Positions 25,777 to 34,601 of a stretch of DNA of 64,000 nt are shown here, one piece after another. The stretch is taken from the NCBI GenBank assembly GCA_963844255.1, contig CAWJNP010000028.1, positions 1 through 64,000 of the forward strand, given 5' to 3'. The DNA comes from SZAS-79 sp963844255. Lineage in GTDB: Bacteria > Pseudomonadota > Gammaproteobacteria > Burkholderiales > SG8-39. The position numbers were made by a program, and so were the translations under genes. Under the pieces are notes generated by a model. That model searched no databases, was not told where the DNA came from, and saw only the letters and a program-made list of their open reading frames with translations. Within the stretch, counting starts at the first letter, position 1; each line of letters begins with the position of its first letter.

Positions 25777-26671
25777 GGTAGTGGTCGATGAGCAGCGCTG
25801 CGAACAGAAGCGACAGGTAGAGGATCGAGTAGCGGAAGGTCTTCTGTGCGAGCCGATCGCTGTAGTTCAGATAGATGCGCACGGCGTAGACGATGAATAT
25901 GCCGCCCAGCACGATCGCCGCCGAGAAATAGAGCCAGCCGTTCATGCGCACCACGAACGGCAGCAACGAGGCGGCGAACATGATCAGGGTGTACAGAAGC
26001 ACGTGAAGTCGCGTGAACTTCTGTCCGTGCGTGACCGGCAGCATGGGCAGTCCGGCCTTCGCGTACTCTTCGGTGCGATACAGGGCCAGCGCCCAGAAGT
26101 GCGGGGGCGTCCAGGTATAGATGATCAGGAACAGCAGCATCGCCTCGGTCGTCACTTCGCCCGTCACCGCGGCCCAGCCGAGCACGGGCGGCATGGCGCC
26201 CGAGGCACCGCCGATCACGATGTTCTGCGGCGTCGCCGGCTTGAGGATCACCGTATAGATGATCGCGTAGCCAACGAAGGTCGCAAGCGTCAGCCACATG
26301 GTCAGCGGATTGACGAACACATTCAGCAACCACAATCCCAGACCACCGACCGCGCCGGCAAACACCAGGGTCTGAAACGGCGAAAGATCGCCGCGCGGCA
26401 GCGGCCGCCAGCTTGTACGCTGCATGAGCGCGTCGATCTTCTGTTCAACGAGGCAATTGATGGCAGCCGCGGCACCAGCCACGAACGCAATGCCGAAAGT
26501 GCCCGCAAGCAGAATCTGCGGAGGCACCATGCCGGGCGTTGAAAGGAACATGCCGATCACGGCGGTAAAGACGATCAGCGAGACAACGCGAGGCTTGGTC
26601 AGCGCGTAGAACGCCCTGGCCTTCTGGGTCAGGGAGCGCGGCGTTGCGGAAAGCAGGGCTTGTGCGGACAT
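25766..26671 (-). CDS. ctaB: Protoheme IX farnesyltransferase (heme O synthase)
   Basis: A 301-residue UbiA-family prenyltransferase that adds a farnesyl group to heme B, giving heme O for the oxidase. The prenyl diphosphate-binding motif is NCLVEQKIDALMQRTSWRPL. The second Asp-rich region is around YTWTPPHFWALALYRTEEY. It has about nine transmembrane helices. The ATG at 26671 is chosen over an upstream in-frame start because the conserved LTKPRVVSLIVFTAVIG follows directly. ctaA lies 10 bases upstream, and the pair makes heme A. Confidence 0.95.
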   Translation of the reverse strand: MSAQALLSATPRSLTQKARAFYALTKPRVVSLIVFTAVIGMFLSTPGMVPPQILLAGTFGIAFVAGAAAAINCLVEQKIDALMQRTSWRPLPRGDLSPFQTLVFAGAVGGLGLWLLNVFVNPLTMWLTLATFVGYAIIYTVILKPATPQNIVIGGASGAMPPVLGWAAVTGEVTTEAMLLFLIIYTWTPPHFWALALYRTEEYAKAGLPMLPVTHGQKFTRLHVLLYTLIMFAASLLPFVVRMNGWLYFSAAIVLGGIFIVYAVRIYLNYSDRLAQKTFRYSILYLSLLFAALLIDHYLVA

Positions 26672-26681
26672 GTTGTCGGGA

Positions 26682-27746
26682 TCAGTCGTGCGAACCGGAC
26701 GCCCGAAGGACGGGCGCCGCTTGGCGCGCCACCGGATCGAGCGCAAGTCCATGGAAAGAAACGTAGTTTATCACGATCATCACAGCGAGAAGGAGCGCCG
26801 CACCGGCGTTGTGGGCGGCAGCGAGCCAGAGCGGGAGGCCGAACGCAACGTTGGCCACGCCCAGCGTAATCTGCAGGCCGAGCGCGACGAAAAGCAGCGC
26901 GCCCAGTCGACGCAGCTCGGCGTGCAGCGTCAGCCGCAGCGCGGTGAGGCCGAGTATCACGGCTGCGACCATCGCGAACATCCGGTGGACCCAGTGGATC
27001 GCAGTCAACGCCTCTGCCGAAAGCAGGCCGCCATCGGGCGTCATGCCGAGTTCGCGTACCACGTGGAACGCATTGCCGAAATCCATCTCCGGGACGAGGG
27101 CGCCACGACACAGCGGCAGGTCCGGACACGCCAGTGCTGCGTAATTCGTGCTGACCCACCCACCGAACATGATCTGGACGCAAAGGACCGCGAGCGCGAG
27201 GATCGCAAGCCTTCTATGCGAGCGCACCCCGGTGACATCGCGCGCCGTGCTGAATTGCCACTCACGCAGCGCAAGCCATACAAGCAGTCCGAATGTGGTC
27301 ATGCCACCGATCAGGTGGCCCGTGACGATCGCCGGCTTGAGGAGCATCGTCACCGTCCATTTTCCGAGGGTTGCCTGGACGCCGACGACAACGACGATCG
27401 CGGCGGGCAGCCAGGGTGCCTGGCCAAGTATGTGGCGGCGCAGCCACGCCAGTATGGCTATCGCGAGTATCAGCAATCCCAGGGTGCCCGCAAGGTAGCG
27501 ATGGCCCATCTCCTTCCAGGCCTTGGGCATGGAGACCGGGCCGTGCGTGCCGCCCTGCGCGTCGACCGCGCGCGCAATCTGCCCTTCGGCGTGCACCGGA
27601 CTCAGTTTTCCGTAGCAGCCCGGCCAGTCCGGGCAGCCGAGTCCGGCGTCCGAGAGACGCACGAAGGCGCCCACCACGACCACCACGAATGTCAGGCAGG
27701 CGGTCAGGAGAACCAGCCTTCCATACCCAGACATCGGGATCTTCAT
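26682..27746 (-). CDS. ctaA: Heme A synthase (COX15/CtaA)
   Basis: A 354-residue integral membrane enzyme that oxidises the C8 methyl of heme O to formyl. It has eight hydrophobic helices. Heme-ligand histidines are in HRYLAGTLGLL, TGHLIGGMTTF, IHWVHRMFAM and AAHNAGAALLL. Two Cys pairs are present: CPDWPGC and CPDLPLC. The ATG at 27746 overlaps the upstream gene's stop (ATGA). It lies between the SCO-like gene and ctaB in the oxidase assembly operon. Confidence 0.94.
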   Translation of the reverse strand: MKIPMSGYGRLVLLTACLTFVVVVVGAFVRLSDAGLGCPDWPGCYGKLSPVHAEGQIARAVDAQGGTHGPVSMPKAWKEMGHRYLAGTLGLLILAIAILAWLRRHILGQAPWLPAAIVVVVGVQATLGKWTVTMLLKPAIVTGHLIGGMTTFGLLVWLALREWQFSTARDVTGVRSHRRLAILALAVLCVQIMFGGWVSTNYAALACPDLPLCRGALVPEMDFGNAFHVVRELGMTPDGGLLSAEALTAIHWVHRMFAMVAAVILGLTALRLTLHAELRRLGALLFVALGLQITLGVANVAFGLPLWLAAAHNAGAALLLAVMIVINYVSFHGLALDPVARQAAPVLRASGSHD

Positions 27747-28333
27747 CCGATCTGGGAGGCTTTCATCAGCCTCTGCAGGTCTTTCAACATCCGTGACGGA
27801 TTCGGATCGCGAGGGAAGCGCATCATCAGGTTGCCGAGCGGGTCGACCAGGTAGATGTGGTCCGTCGCGGACCGCTCGGCGGGAAATGCCGTACCGAAAC
27901 CGCCTTCCTGCGGCCGCGCAAGCTGCGTGCCGTCGATCGCCTCGAGCAGCGCCGCTTTCGGTACCTGCGTGTCGGTCACCAGCCACACGCGCTCCACGCG
28001 CGTCATGTCCTTGCCGAGCGCCTTTCTCACTTGACGCATGAAATAGAGTTTGCGTTCGCAGTATGCGTCACAGGCACCGGAATCGAATTGCACAAGCAGC
28101 CATTTGCCGCGCATTTCGGAAAACTTCAGCGGCCGCTGGTCGGCACCCAGCAGGGTGGCATTCGGAAGCGGTTGCGGGGGAAGCAGGGTCCCGTAATTCG
28201 CCGCACCGCCCGGCGTCCAGCCGAAAAAGTAGACGACATATCCGGCCAGCACCGGCAGCGCAAAAAACGCTGCCAGGGCAAGCAGCTTGATGCGCCCGCG
28301 CTTGACCGGGTCAGACGGCAGAAGATTGTTCAC
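27743..28333 (-). CDS. Membrane-anchored SCO-like protein of the oxidase assembly cluster
   Basis: A 196-residue protein with one N-terminal helix (about 14-35) and a thioredoxin-like periplasmic domain. It contains PLKFSEMRGKWLLVQFDSGA, a Cys pair CDAYC, and a C-terminal HIYLVDPLGNLMMRFPRD that matches the end of SCO1-type folds. The His expected for copper binding is near ATDHIYLVD. Similar genes sit between SURF1 and ctaA in betaproteobacteria and are often misnamed cytochrome c oxidase subunit I. A copper or thiol-disulphide role is inferred. It overlaps SURF1 and ctaA. Confidence 0.8.
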   Translation of the reverse strand: MNNLLPSDPVKRGRIKLLALAAFFALPVLAGYVVYFFGWTPGGAANYGTLLPPQPLPNATLLGADQRPLKFSEMRGKWLLVQFDSGACDAYCERKLYFMRQVRKALGKDMTRVERVWLVTDTQVPKAALLEAIDGTQLARPQEGGFGTAFPAERSATDHIYLVDPLGNLMMRFPRDPNPSRMLKDLQRLMKASQIG

Positions 28334-29040
28334 GTTTGAAACTCAGACTGAGAAAAATGATCACGGAAAGGGCTGCGATGAGATACCACTGGATCGCATA
28401 GCTTTCATGCGTCCCGACGCCGAAATCCGGGGCCGGCCAGTCGCGCACCAACCCGTCGTCGAGCGACGAGTTCTGCTGCAGAAACACGGGCTGGAGGGCC
28501 AGCCCGGACCAGCGTGAAAAATCCTCGTTGGTCAGGCCCTGCCACACCACCCCCGTGGGCAAGCCGTCGCCGGCTGCCAGCACGCGCTGCGGGTGTGCGA
28601 GTCCCAGTCCGTCGACCGAGACTTCCCCCACGGGCGTCCGGATCTGCGGGAGGTCCTCGCGCCTCGCATTACCCGCAATCCAGCCCCGGTTCACCAGTAC
28701 ATGCAGCGTACTGTTGGAGAGGCGCAGCGGCGTCACAACATAGTAACCGACGCGTCCCTTGTAGACCTTGTTGTCCAGAAGCACGGTGAATTTCGGCACG
28801 AACTCGCCTTTCGCGTGCAAGCGCTTGTATACCAGTGCGTCCGGGGAGGAAGGCACGCCCGGAATCGCGACCGGTGCCGCCCGCTCCGCCGCGTCGAATC
28901 GTGCCGCGAGGTCGCGCTTCTCGGCTGCGCGGCGTGTCTGCCAGTTTCCCAGCAGAAACCGTCGCGGCGCACGCAGCGAGGGCGAGCAGAAACGCCCACC
29001 AGCGCGGCTGGAAGCGCAGGCCTGCGACTCTAGAAGGCAT
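28311..29040 (-). CDS. SURF1 family cytochrome oxidase assembly protein (frameshifted)
   Basis: About 243 residues, anchored by a helix at each end (WWAFLLALAACAATVSAG and SYAIQWYLIAALSVIIFLSL). SURF1/Shy1 helps insert heme A into subunit I. Family segments are HAKGEFVPKFTVLLDNKVYKG, YYVVTPLRL, VLVNRGWIAG and the C-terminal YAIQWYLIA. One frameshift near 28948 separates the N-terminal part from the rest. One extra A in GGGAAACTGG explains it, since reading AAC TGG restores GNWQTRRAAEKRDL. The ATG at 29040 diverges from the small gene at 29079. Confidence 0.9.
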
Positions 29041-29078
29041 CGGTAGAAGCGCTACTTTCCATCGGCTACACTGCATCC

Positions 29079-29279
29079 ATGCGCTACGTCGTCATCGTCA
29101 TGCTTTTGCTGATCATCGGCAGCCTGGGTTCCGGGCTGTACTTCGTCATGCACGACCAGGGAGACTCGAAACGCGCGGTCAAGGCGCTCGCGATTCGCGT
29201 CGGCCTCTCCGTCGCACTCTTCCTGATTTTGATGGGCAGTTACTATTTTGGTTTCATTCCCGCCCGCGTAGGCAGCTGA
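29079..29279 (+). CDS. DUF2909 twin transmembrane protein
   Basis: A 66-residue protein made of two transmembrane helices (VVIVMLLLIIGSLGSGLYFV and RVGLSVALFLILMGSYYF) joined by a short charged loop, HDQGDSKRAVKAL. It matches the DUF2909 family, found next to cytochrome oxidase genes in betaproteobacteria. It is divergent from SURF1. Its function is unknown. The location suggests a role near terminal oxidase assembly or regulation. Confidence 0.85.
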   Translation: MRYVVIVMLLLIIGSLGSGLYFVMHDQGDSKRAVKALAIRVGLSVALFLILMGSYYFGFIPARVGS

Positions 29280-29290
29280 ATCCGTCGCTG

Positions 29291-29320
29291 AAAAAAAGAT
29301 GCCGCACCAGGTGCGGCATC
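29291..29320 (-). terminator. Intrinsic terminator at the end of the oxidase structural operon
   Basis: A perfect 10-bp stem, GATGCCGCAC (29298-29307) and GTGCGGCATC (29311-29320), has a three-base loop. In the leftward direction seven T residues follow (complement of the A run 29291-29297). It lies 105 bases past the ctaE stop, so it ends the leftward ctaC-ctaD-ctaG-ctaE transcript. Confidence 0.88.
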
Positions 29321-29424
29321 AAGTCTTGCTGCCTCCGGAATTCCCGACACGCGTCTTGGTGCGCGCGTGGGAACCCTCCTCCTCGTTGTTCTGCGCGCCG
29401 CAACACCTGCGGCGCAGCCCCTTC

Positions 29425-30291
29425 CTAGAGCCAGTAGACGAATATGAACAATCCGAGCCAGACCACGTCGACGAAGTGCCAGTACCATGCAACCGCCTCG
29501 AAGGCGAAGTGGTGGTCGGGCTTGAAATGTCCGGCGAGGCATCGCGCCAGGATCACGGTCAGCATGATCGCGCCGAGCGTCACGTGAAAACCGTGGAAAC
29601 CGGTCAGCATGTAGAACGTCGAGCCGTACACGCCGGTGGACAGCTTGAGGTTGAGTTCCGAATAGCCGTGGCCGTACTCGATCACCTGGCACACGAGGAA
29701 CGTTGCGCCCAGCGCTACGGTCAGGAACATGAACAGATTCAGCATTCCGCGCTTGTTTTCCTTCAACGCCCAATGCGCCACGGTGATCGTTACCCCGGAG
29801 GTCAACAACAGGAACGTGTTCAGCGCCGGGAGGCCCCAGGCCGCCATCGGAGTGAACTTCTCGGCGAACCCCGGTCCGGCCGAAGGCCAGTGGGCGGTGA
29901 ATCCGGGCCAGAGAATCTCGTTGTGAAGCAGGCTCGCAAGGTCAGGCACCGAAACGACGCGCGCCCAGAACAGGGCACCGAAGAATCCAGCGAAGAACAT
30001 CACTTCCGAAAAGATAAACCAGCTCATTCCCCAACGGAACGAGAGGTCGACGCGCTTCGAATAGCGTGCGGTCTCCGACTCATGGATCACGGCGCCGAAC
30101 CATCGATACAGCATGTAAAGGAGGATCATCAGGCCCAGGGCGAGCGAGATATATCCCGCACTCATTCCGTTGAACGTGAAGATCGCCCCAAGTGCCATGC
30201 AGAAAATGCCCACCGAACCCATGATCGGCCAAGGCATCGGCTGCGGTATGAAGTAGTCCGGCGTAGCTTCGGCGGTCGGATGTTGCGACAT
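29425..30291 (-). CDS. ctaE: Cytochrome c oxidase subunit III
   Basis: A 288-residue seven-helix subunit of the aa3/caa3-type oxidase. Typical motifs are YFIPQPMPWPIMGS, GMSWFIFSEVMFFAGFFGAL, FWARV, HWALKENKRGM, TGFHGFHVTLGAIML and the C-terminal AVAWYWHFVDVVWLGLF with the conserved His and Glu. It is the last structural gene of the operon. DUF2970 lies upstream and an intrinsic terminator downstream. Confidence 0.96.
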   Translation of the reverse strand: MSQHPTAEATPDYFIPQPMPWPIMGSVGIFCMALGAIFTFNGMSAGYISLALGLMILLYMLYRWFGAVIHESETARYSKRVDLSFRWGMSWFIFSEVMFFAGFFGALFWARVVSVPDLASLLHNEILWPGFTAHWPSAGPGFAEKFTPMAAWGLPALNTFLLLTSGVTITVAHWALKENKRGMLNLFMFLTVALGATFLVCQVIEYGHGYSELNLKLSTGVYGSTFYMLTGFHGFHVTLGAIMLTVILARCLAGHFKPDHHFAFEAVAWYWHFVDVVWLGLFIFVYWL

Positions 30292-30333
30292 GTTTTTCTC
30301 CCGTATTCCCTGTTTCCTGATTTCTGCAGACGG

Positions 30334-30540
30334 TCAGCTGGTTACCAGCTTTACCACCATGACCAGCGTCAGCACGAACAGCACCGCGCCGATCAGTCCG
30401 GCGACGATCACCTGCACCGGACTGATGCTTACTGAATCCTTGTCGTAATCAGCCTTCTTCCTCACGCCGAAGAAAGACCAGAAGACCGCTTTCGCGACCG
30501 CGAAGAACGAGGCCCTCGGCCGCGCGTCCTGGGCCATCAT
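30334..30540 (-). CDS. DUF2970 small membrane protein
   Basis: A 68-residue protein of the DUF2970 family with two hydrophobic stretches (FAVAKAVFWSFFGVR and VIVAGLIGAVLFVLTLVMVV). It occurs in betaproteobacterial oxidase operons between ctaG and ctaE, exactly as here. Its ATG overlaps the ctaG stop (ATGA). The function is unknown, and oxidase assembly is inferred from position only. Confidence 0.85.
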   Translation of the reverse strand: MMAQDARPRASFFAVAKAVFWSFFGVRKKADYDKDSVSISPVQVIVAGLIGAVLFVLTLVMVVKLVTS

Positions 30541-31094
30541 GATTTCCCGCCCATTCCGGCAACCTCGAAAAACGTGTAAGACAATGTAATCGTATTCACG
30601 TCGTCGGGCAGCTTCGGGTCGATGAGAAACACCACCGGCATGCGGCGTGTCTCACCCGCTGCGAATGTCTGCTTTGCAAAACAGAAGCACTCGAGCTTGC
30701 TGAAATACTGCCCCGCACGCTGCGGCCCGTAGCTCGGCACCGCTTGGGCGGTGATGGCCACCGGCTTAGTGTTGACGACCTCGAATTCCACGGTGGCGAG
30801 TTCACCCGGATGCACCGTGATGTGATTCTGCAGGGTGCGAAAGCGCCAGGGCAGATTGTGCGCATTGGCATCGAACTCGATCGTGATGGTGCGCGAGTAA
30901 TCCACCTGGGTATTCGACACGACATTCGCGGCTGCTACCGGCTCAAGGTTGTTGAGCCCCAGCGCAAGGCAGATCTGCTTGTAGAACGGCACAAGGGCGT
31001 AGCCAAATCCGAACATCAGCGAAGCGACGATCGAAAGCTTCACCAGCATCCGCCGGTTGTCGCCGCCTGAGTGATAACCCGGGGCCGTACTCAT
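30537..31094 (-). CDS. ctaG: Cytochrome c oxidase assembly protein CtaG/Cox11
   Basis: A 185-residue membrane-anchored copper chaperone that builds the CuB site of subunit I. It has one N-terminal helix (LVKLSIVASLMFGFGYALVPFY). The periplasmic beta-domain carries the copper-binding ECFCF motif in SKLECFCFAKQTFAAGE and ends in SYTFFEVAG. The ATG at 31094 overlaps the stop of the 32-residue gene upstream, and a much longer upstream reading is rejected. It sits between ctaD and ctaE, the standard location. Confidence 0.94.
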   Translation of the reverse strand: MSTAPGYHSGGDNRRMLVKLSIVASLMFGFGYALVPFYKQICLALGLNNLEPVAAANVVSNTQVDYSRTITIEFDANAHNLPWRFRTLQNHITVHPGELATVEFEVVNTKPVAITAQAVPSYGPQRAGQYFSKLECFCFAKQTFAAGETRRMPVVFLIDPKLPDDVNTITLSYTFFEVAGMGGKS

Positions 31095-31189
31095 CTGATC
31101 AGCCAGTACTTGACGATCACGGCGGCGAAAAACACCAGCGCGACTGCGGCAAGGATCAGACCGGTCCTCGCGTTGCGGCTCAGAGGCAT
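31091..31189 (-). CDS. Cytochrome oxidase small assembly protein (32 residues)
   Basis: A very short single-helix protein: MPLSRNARTGLILAAV, followed by a hydrophobic run ending VIVKYWLIR. Its TGA overlaps the ctaG start by four bases (ATGA), and it lies 32 bases after ctaD. Small proteins of this form (basic N-terminus plus one helix ending near VKxW) are recurrent between ctaD and ctaG in betaproteobacteria. Tight coupling and conserved position support it as a real gene. Its molecular role is not known. Confidence 0.7.
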   Translation of the reverse strand: MPLSRNARTGLILAAVALVFFAAVIVKYWLIR

Positions 31190-31221
31190 GTCTGCGGCCG
31201 TCCCATCGAATGCCCTGGATG

Positions 31222-32811
31222 TCACTTGATGACCGGCGGGGTTTCGAAGGTGTGGTACGGCACCGGGCTGGGCAGATGGGTCCACTCCAGCGAATCGGCG
31301 CCCTCCCACTGCTTGTCGGCAGCCTTCTCACCGCTGGTAATCGCCTTGACGACGATGTAGAGGAAGAACACCTGCGAGAGTCCGAAGCCGAACGCGCCGA
31401 TCGTCGAGATCTTGTTCCAGGTCTCGAACTGCAGGGCGTAGTCCGGGATGCGTCGCGGCATGCCGGCGAGGCCGAGGAAGTGCTGGACGAAGAAGATCAT
31501 GTTGAAGAAGATCATCGACAGCCAGAAATGCCACTTGCCCAGCGTTTCGTTGTACATCCTGCCGGTCCACTTCGGCAGCCAGAAGTAAATCCCGGCAAAG
31601 GCCGTGAACAGGGCGCCGGCGACCATCACGTAGTGGAAGTGCGCGACCACGTAATAGGTGTCCTGGAGCTGAATGTCGACCGCAGCCAGCGACAGCACCA
31701 GCCCGGAGAAACCGCCCATCGCGAACAGGAACAGGAATCCGAGCGCAAACAGCATCGGCGTCTCGAACGTGAGCGATCCGCGCCACATCGTCGCCACCCA
31801 GTTGAACATCTTTGCCGCGGTCGGCACGGCGATCAGCGTCGTGGCGTACATGAAGAACAGCTGGCCGGTGACCGGCATGCCGACGGTGTACATGTGGTGC
31901 GCCCAGACGATGAACGACAGGATCGCGATCGAGGCCGTCGCATAGACCATCGAGGCATAGCCGAACAGCGGCTTGCTCGAGAACGCCGGGATGATCTGCG
32001 AGATCACGCCGAACGCCGGAAGGATGATGATGTAGACCTCGGGGTGGCCGAAGAACCAGAAGATATGCTGGTACAGAACCGGGTCGCCGCCGCCTGCCGC
32101 ATTGAAGAACGAGGTGCCGAAATGACGGTCGGTCAGCGTCATGGTCACCGCGCCGGCAAGCACCGGCATCGAGGCGATCAGCAGGTAGGCCGTGATCAGC
32201 CAGGTCCAGCAGAACAGCGGCATCTTCATCAGCGTCATGCCCGGCGCGCGCATGTTCAGGATCGTGGTGACGATGTTGATCGACCCCATGATCGACGACA
32301 TGCCGAGGATGTGCACGGCAAAAATCGTGAAGTCCATGCCGATGCCCATCTGCACCGTCAGCGGCGCGTACATCGTCCAGCCCACGCCCGGCGCTCCGCC
32401 CGGCATGAAGAACGACATGATCAGCAGCGTCCCGGCGAACGGCAGCAGCCAGAAGCTCCAGTTGTTCATCCGCGCGAACGCCATGTCCGGCGCACCGATC
32501 TGCATCGGGATCAGCCAGTTCGCGAAGCCGACGAATGCCGGCATGATCGCGCCGAACACCATGATCAGGCCGTGCATGGTCGTCATCTGGTTGAAGAAAT
32601 CCGGATTCACGATCTGCAGCCCGGGTGAAAACAGCTCTGCGCGGATCACCAGCGCCATCACGCCGCCGACCATGAACATGGTGAAGCTGAACCACAGGTA
32701 CAGCGTGCCGATGTCCTTGTGGTTGGTGGTTGTGATCCAGCGCATGATCCCGCCGTAACCGTGGTGGTGATCGTCGTGACCGTGACCGTGATCGTCGAGG
32801 ACTGCGCTCAT
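31222..32811 (-). CDS. ctaD: Cytochrome c oxidase subunit I
   Basis: The 529-residue catalytic subunit of a heme-copper oxidase, proton-pumping type A. Visible are TTNHKDIGTLYLWF, the low-spin heme His in MTTMHGLIMVFG, the CuB/Tyr motif in FWFFGHPEVYIIILP, the HHMYTVG pair of CuB His and the YYVVAHFHYVM heme a/a3 ligands. The K- and D-channel regions are intact. The ATG at 32811 follows AGGAGAA. The His/Asp-rich N-terminus (DDHGHGHDDHHHG) is common in betaproteobacterial homologues. It lies 22 bases downstream of ctaC. Confidence 0.97.
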   Translation of the reverse strand: MSAVLDDHGHGHDDHHHGYGGIMRWITTTNHKDIGTLYLWFSFTMFMVGGVMALVIRAELFSPGLQIVNPDFFNQMTTMHGLIMVFGAIMPAFVGFANWLIPMQIGAPDMAFARMNNWSFWLLPFAGTLLIMSFFMPGGAPGVGWTMYAPLTVQMGIGMDFTIFAVHILGMSSIMGSINIVTTILNMRAPGMTLMKMPLFCWTWLITAYLLIASMPVLAGAVTMTLTDRHFGTSFFNAAGGGDPVLYQHIFWFFGHPEVYIIILPAFGVISQIIPAFSSKPLFGYASMVYATASIAILSFIVWAHHMYTVGMPVTGQLFFMYATTLIAVPTAAKMFNWVATMWRGSLTFETPMLFALGFLFLFAMGGFSGLVLSLAAVDIQLQDTYYVVAHFHYVMVAGALFTAFAGIYFWLPKWTGRMYNETLGKWHFWLSMIFFNMIFFVQHFLGLAGMPRRIPDYALQFETWNKISTIGAFGFGLSQVFFLYIVVKAITSGEKAADKQWEGADSLEWTHLPSPVPYHTFETPPVIK

Positions 32812-32833
32812 TGGGTTCTCCTGAAGATATCTG

Positions 32834-33976
32834 TTACTTGCGCAGGGCCTTGACTTCGGCGGGCTGGATCGCCTCGCCGGTCTTGTTGCCCCAGGCATTG
32901 CGTTCGTAGGTGATGACAGCGGCAATTTCCGTGTCGTTCAGCTGCTTGGCGAAGGACGCCATCGCGGTGCTTGCCTTGCCATTCAGGACGATGTCCAGAT
33001 GTGCAGCCTTCGGGCCGTTGGCAATCTTGGAGCCGTCAAGCGCCGGGAACGCGGGCGGCATGCCCTTGCCCGTCGCCTGGTGGCAGGCGACGCAGTTGGA
33101 AGCGTAGACCTTCTCGCCACGTGCCTTGAGCTCATCCAGCGTATAGGTCTTGGTCGGATCGTCGGCCAGCGCGGCCAGCTTCTTCTTTTCGCCGTCGACC
33201 CACTTCGTATAGTCCTCGGCGCTGACCACTTTCACCACGATCGGCATGAAGCCGTGCTCCTTGCCGCACAGCTCGACGCACTGACCGCGGAAGGTGCCGA
33301 TCTTGTTGGCCGTGAAGTGGGTGTCGCGGATGAAACCGGGGATCGCGTCCTGCTTCACGCCGAAGGCGTTCAGGCCCCACGAGTGGATCACGTCTGCGGC
33401 AGTGGTCAGGATGCGGACCTTCTTTCCGATCGGCACCACCACCTCGTGGTCGACTTCCAGCAGGTAGTTCTCGCCTTTCTCCGCCCGGCCCTCGATCTGG
33501 TCGCGCGGCGTCGCGAGCTGCGAAAGGAAGCTGATGCCTTCGCCCTCGCCCTTGATGTAGTCGTAGCCCCACTTCCACTGGTAGCCGGTGACCTTGATCG
33601 TGATGTCGGAATTGGTCGTGTCCTTCTGCGCGATGACCGTCTTGGTCACAGGCCACGCAATGCCGATCAGGATGAGCAGGGGAATGACGGTCCAGACGAT
33701 CTCGACGGTTGTGTTCTCGTGGAAGTTCGCCGCCTTGTGGCCCTTGTCCTTGCGGTGGGCGAAGATCGAATAGAACATCACGCCGAACACGCCAATGAAG
33801 ATCACGACGATCAGCGCCATGACATATTCGTGCAGGCTGTGGATATCTGCCGCGATCTTGGTCGCCGGCGGCTGAAGATTCCACTCCAGCGCATGCGCAC
33901 TTCCGGCTGCCATCAGCGCAAACAGCCCTGCGGCCAGCGCCCATCGTCCAATTTTCCCTGCCGAGACCTGTTGCAT
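32834..33976 (-). CDS. ctaC: Cytochrome c oxidase subunit II with fused cytochrome c domain
   Basis: 380 residues: a signal peptide (to about 30), two transmembrane helices (about 52-72 and 93-113), a cupredoxin domain with CuA ligands His198, Cys233, Glu235, Cys237, His241 and Met244, and a C-terminal class I cytochrome c with CVACH (Cys295, Cys298, His299). The fusion marks a caa3-type oxidase that can take electrons from soluble cytochrome c through its own heme c. The ATG at 33976 after AAAGG is preferred, and a GTG two codons upstream is possible. It is the first structural gene before ctaD. Confidence 0.95.
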   Translation of the reverse strand: MQQVSAGKIGRWALAAGLFALMAAGSAHALEWNLQPPATKIAADIHSLHEYVMALIVVIFIGVFGVMFYSIFAHRKDKGHKAANFHENTTVEIVWTVIPLLILIGIAWPVTKTVIAQKDTTNSDITIKVTGYQWKWGYDYIKGEGEGISFLSQLATPRDQIEGRAEKGENYLLEVDHEVVVPIGKKVRILTTAADVIHSWGLNAFGVKQDAIPGFIRDTHFTANKIGTFRGQCVELCGKEHGFMPIVVKVVSAEDYTKWVDGEKKKLAALADDPTKTYTLDELKARGEKVYASNCVACHQATGKGMPPAFPALDGSKIANGPKAAHLDIVLNGKASTAMASFAKQLNDTEIAAVITYERNAWGNKTGEAIQPAEVKALRK

Positions 33977-33992
33977 GCTCACCTTTCGACTC

Positions 33993-34487
33993 CTAGTTCC
34001 GTAATCTTCTGTTCAGCTCGCCCGCCAGATCCAGCCGCGCCTGCGGGTGCAGGTGGCGACCGATCTCCAGGCTGCGACCCGGCACTGCGAGCATGACCCG
34101 CGCGCCTGTCCCCTCCCCCGCCAGCTTCACGCTCGCCAGAGCCGGATTGAACTCATGGCAGCGCATCGAATCCGATTCACGTACTTCTATCAGCAGTCTG
34201 CCTTTGTCGAGCTGAATTCGCTCGTAATCCGCAGCATGCCGGCCATTCACCAAAAACGCGATTCCCAGGCAAACCAGTTCAATTCCCGCGAAGGGCAGGA
34301 CCATCCATGCCCCCAGCGCCGCAAAAAAAACCGCTATGCCGATCGTAACGAACGCGATCAGCCCGAAGGCCCACATCAGTCCGGCCGGAGAAATCGAGCA
34401 ATTTCGCTTGAGGAGCAGGTCGAATCCGGACCCCTGCCCCTGAAACGCCAATTCTCGGCAGGGAAACTCCTGACTCCAACCGTTCAT
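33993..34487 (-). CDS. DUF2244 domain membrane protein
   Basis: A 164-residue protein of the DUF2244 family. Two central helices (GLMWAFGLIAFVTIGIAVFFA and WMVLPFAGIELVCLGIAFLV) are flanked by an N-terminal segment ending LLLKRNCSISP and a C-terminal domain with ERIQLDKGRLLIEV and ARVMLAVPGRSLEIGRHL. It is regularly encoded just upstream of ctaC in proteobacteria. The ATG at 34487 fits this family better than an upstream frame extension to 34598. Function unknown, possibly tied to oxidase expression or assembly. Confidence 0.82.
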   Translation of the reverse strand: MNGWSQEFPCRELAFQGQGSGFDLLLKRNCSISPAGLMWAFGLIAFVTIGIAVFFAALGAWMVLPFAGIELVCLGIAFLVNGRHAADYERIQLDKGRLLIEVRESDSMRCHEFNPALASVKLAGEGTGARVMLAVPGRSLEIGRHLHPQARLDLAGELNRRLRN

Positions 34488-34601
34488 GGAAGCGTCCCTT
34501 CGGACACCGCAAAAAAAGCCCGCGTAAGTTACCACAGCGCCCCAAAGCAAACAAGCCGAAACCCGAGATAAAGCCTCGGATTTAGACGCGTTTTCCAAAA
34601 A

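Noticed and set aside
31210..32628. A 472-codon rightward frame opposite ctaD
   Set aside because: It mirrors the conserved subunit I gene and has an extreme His/Arg/Glu composition.
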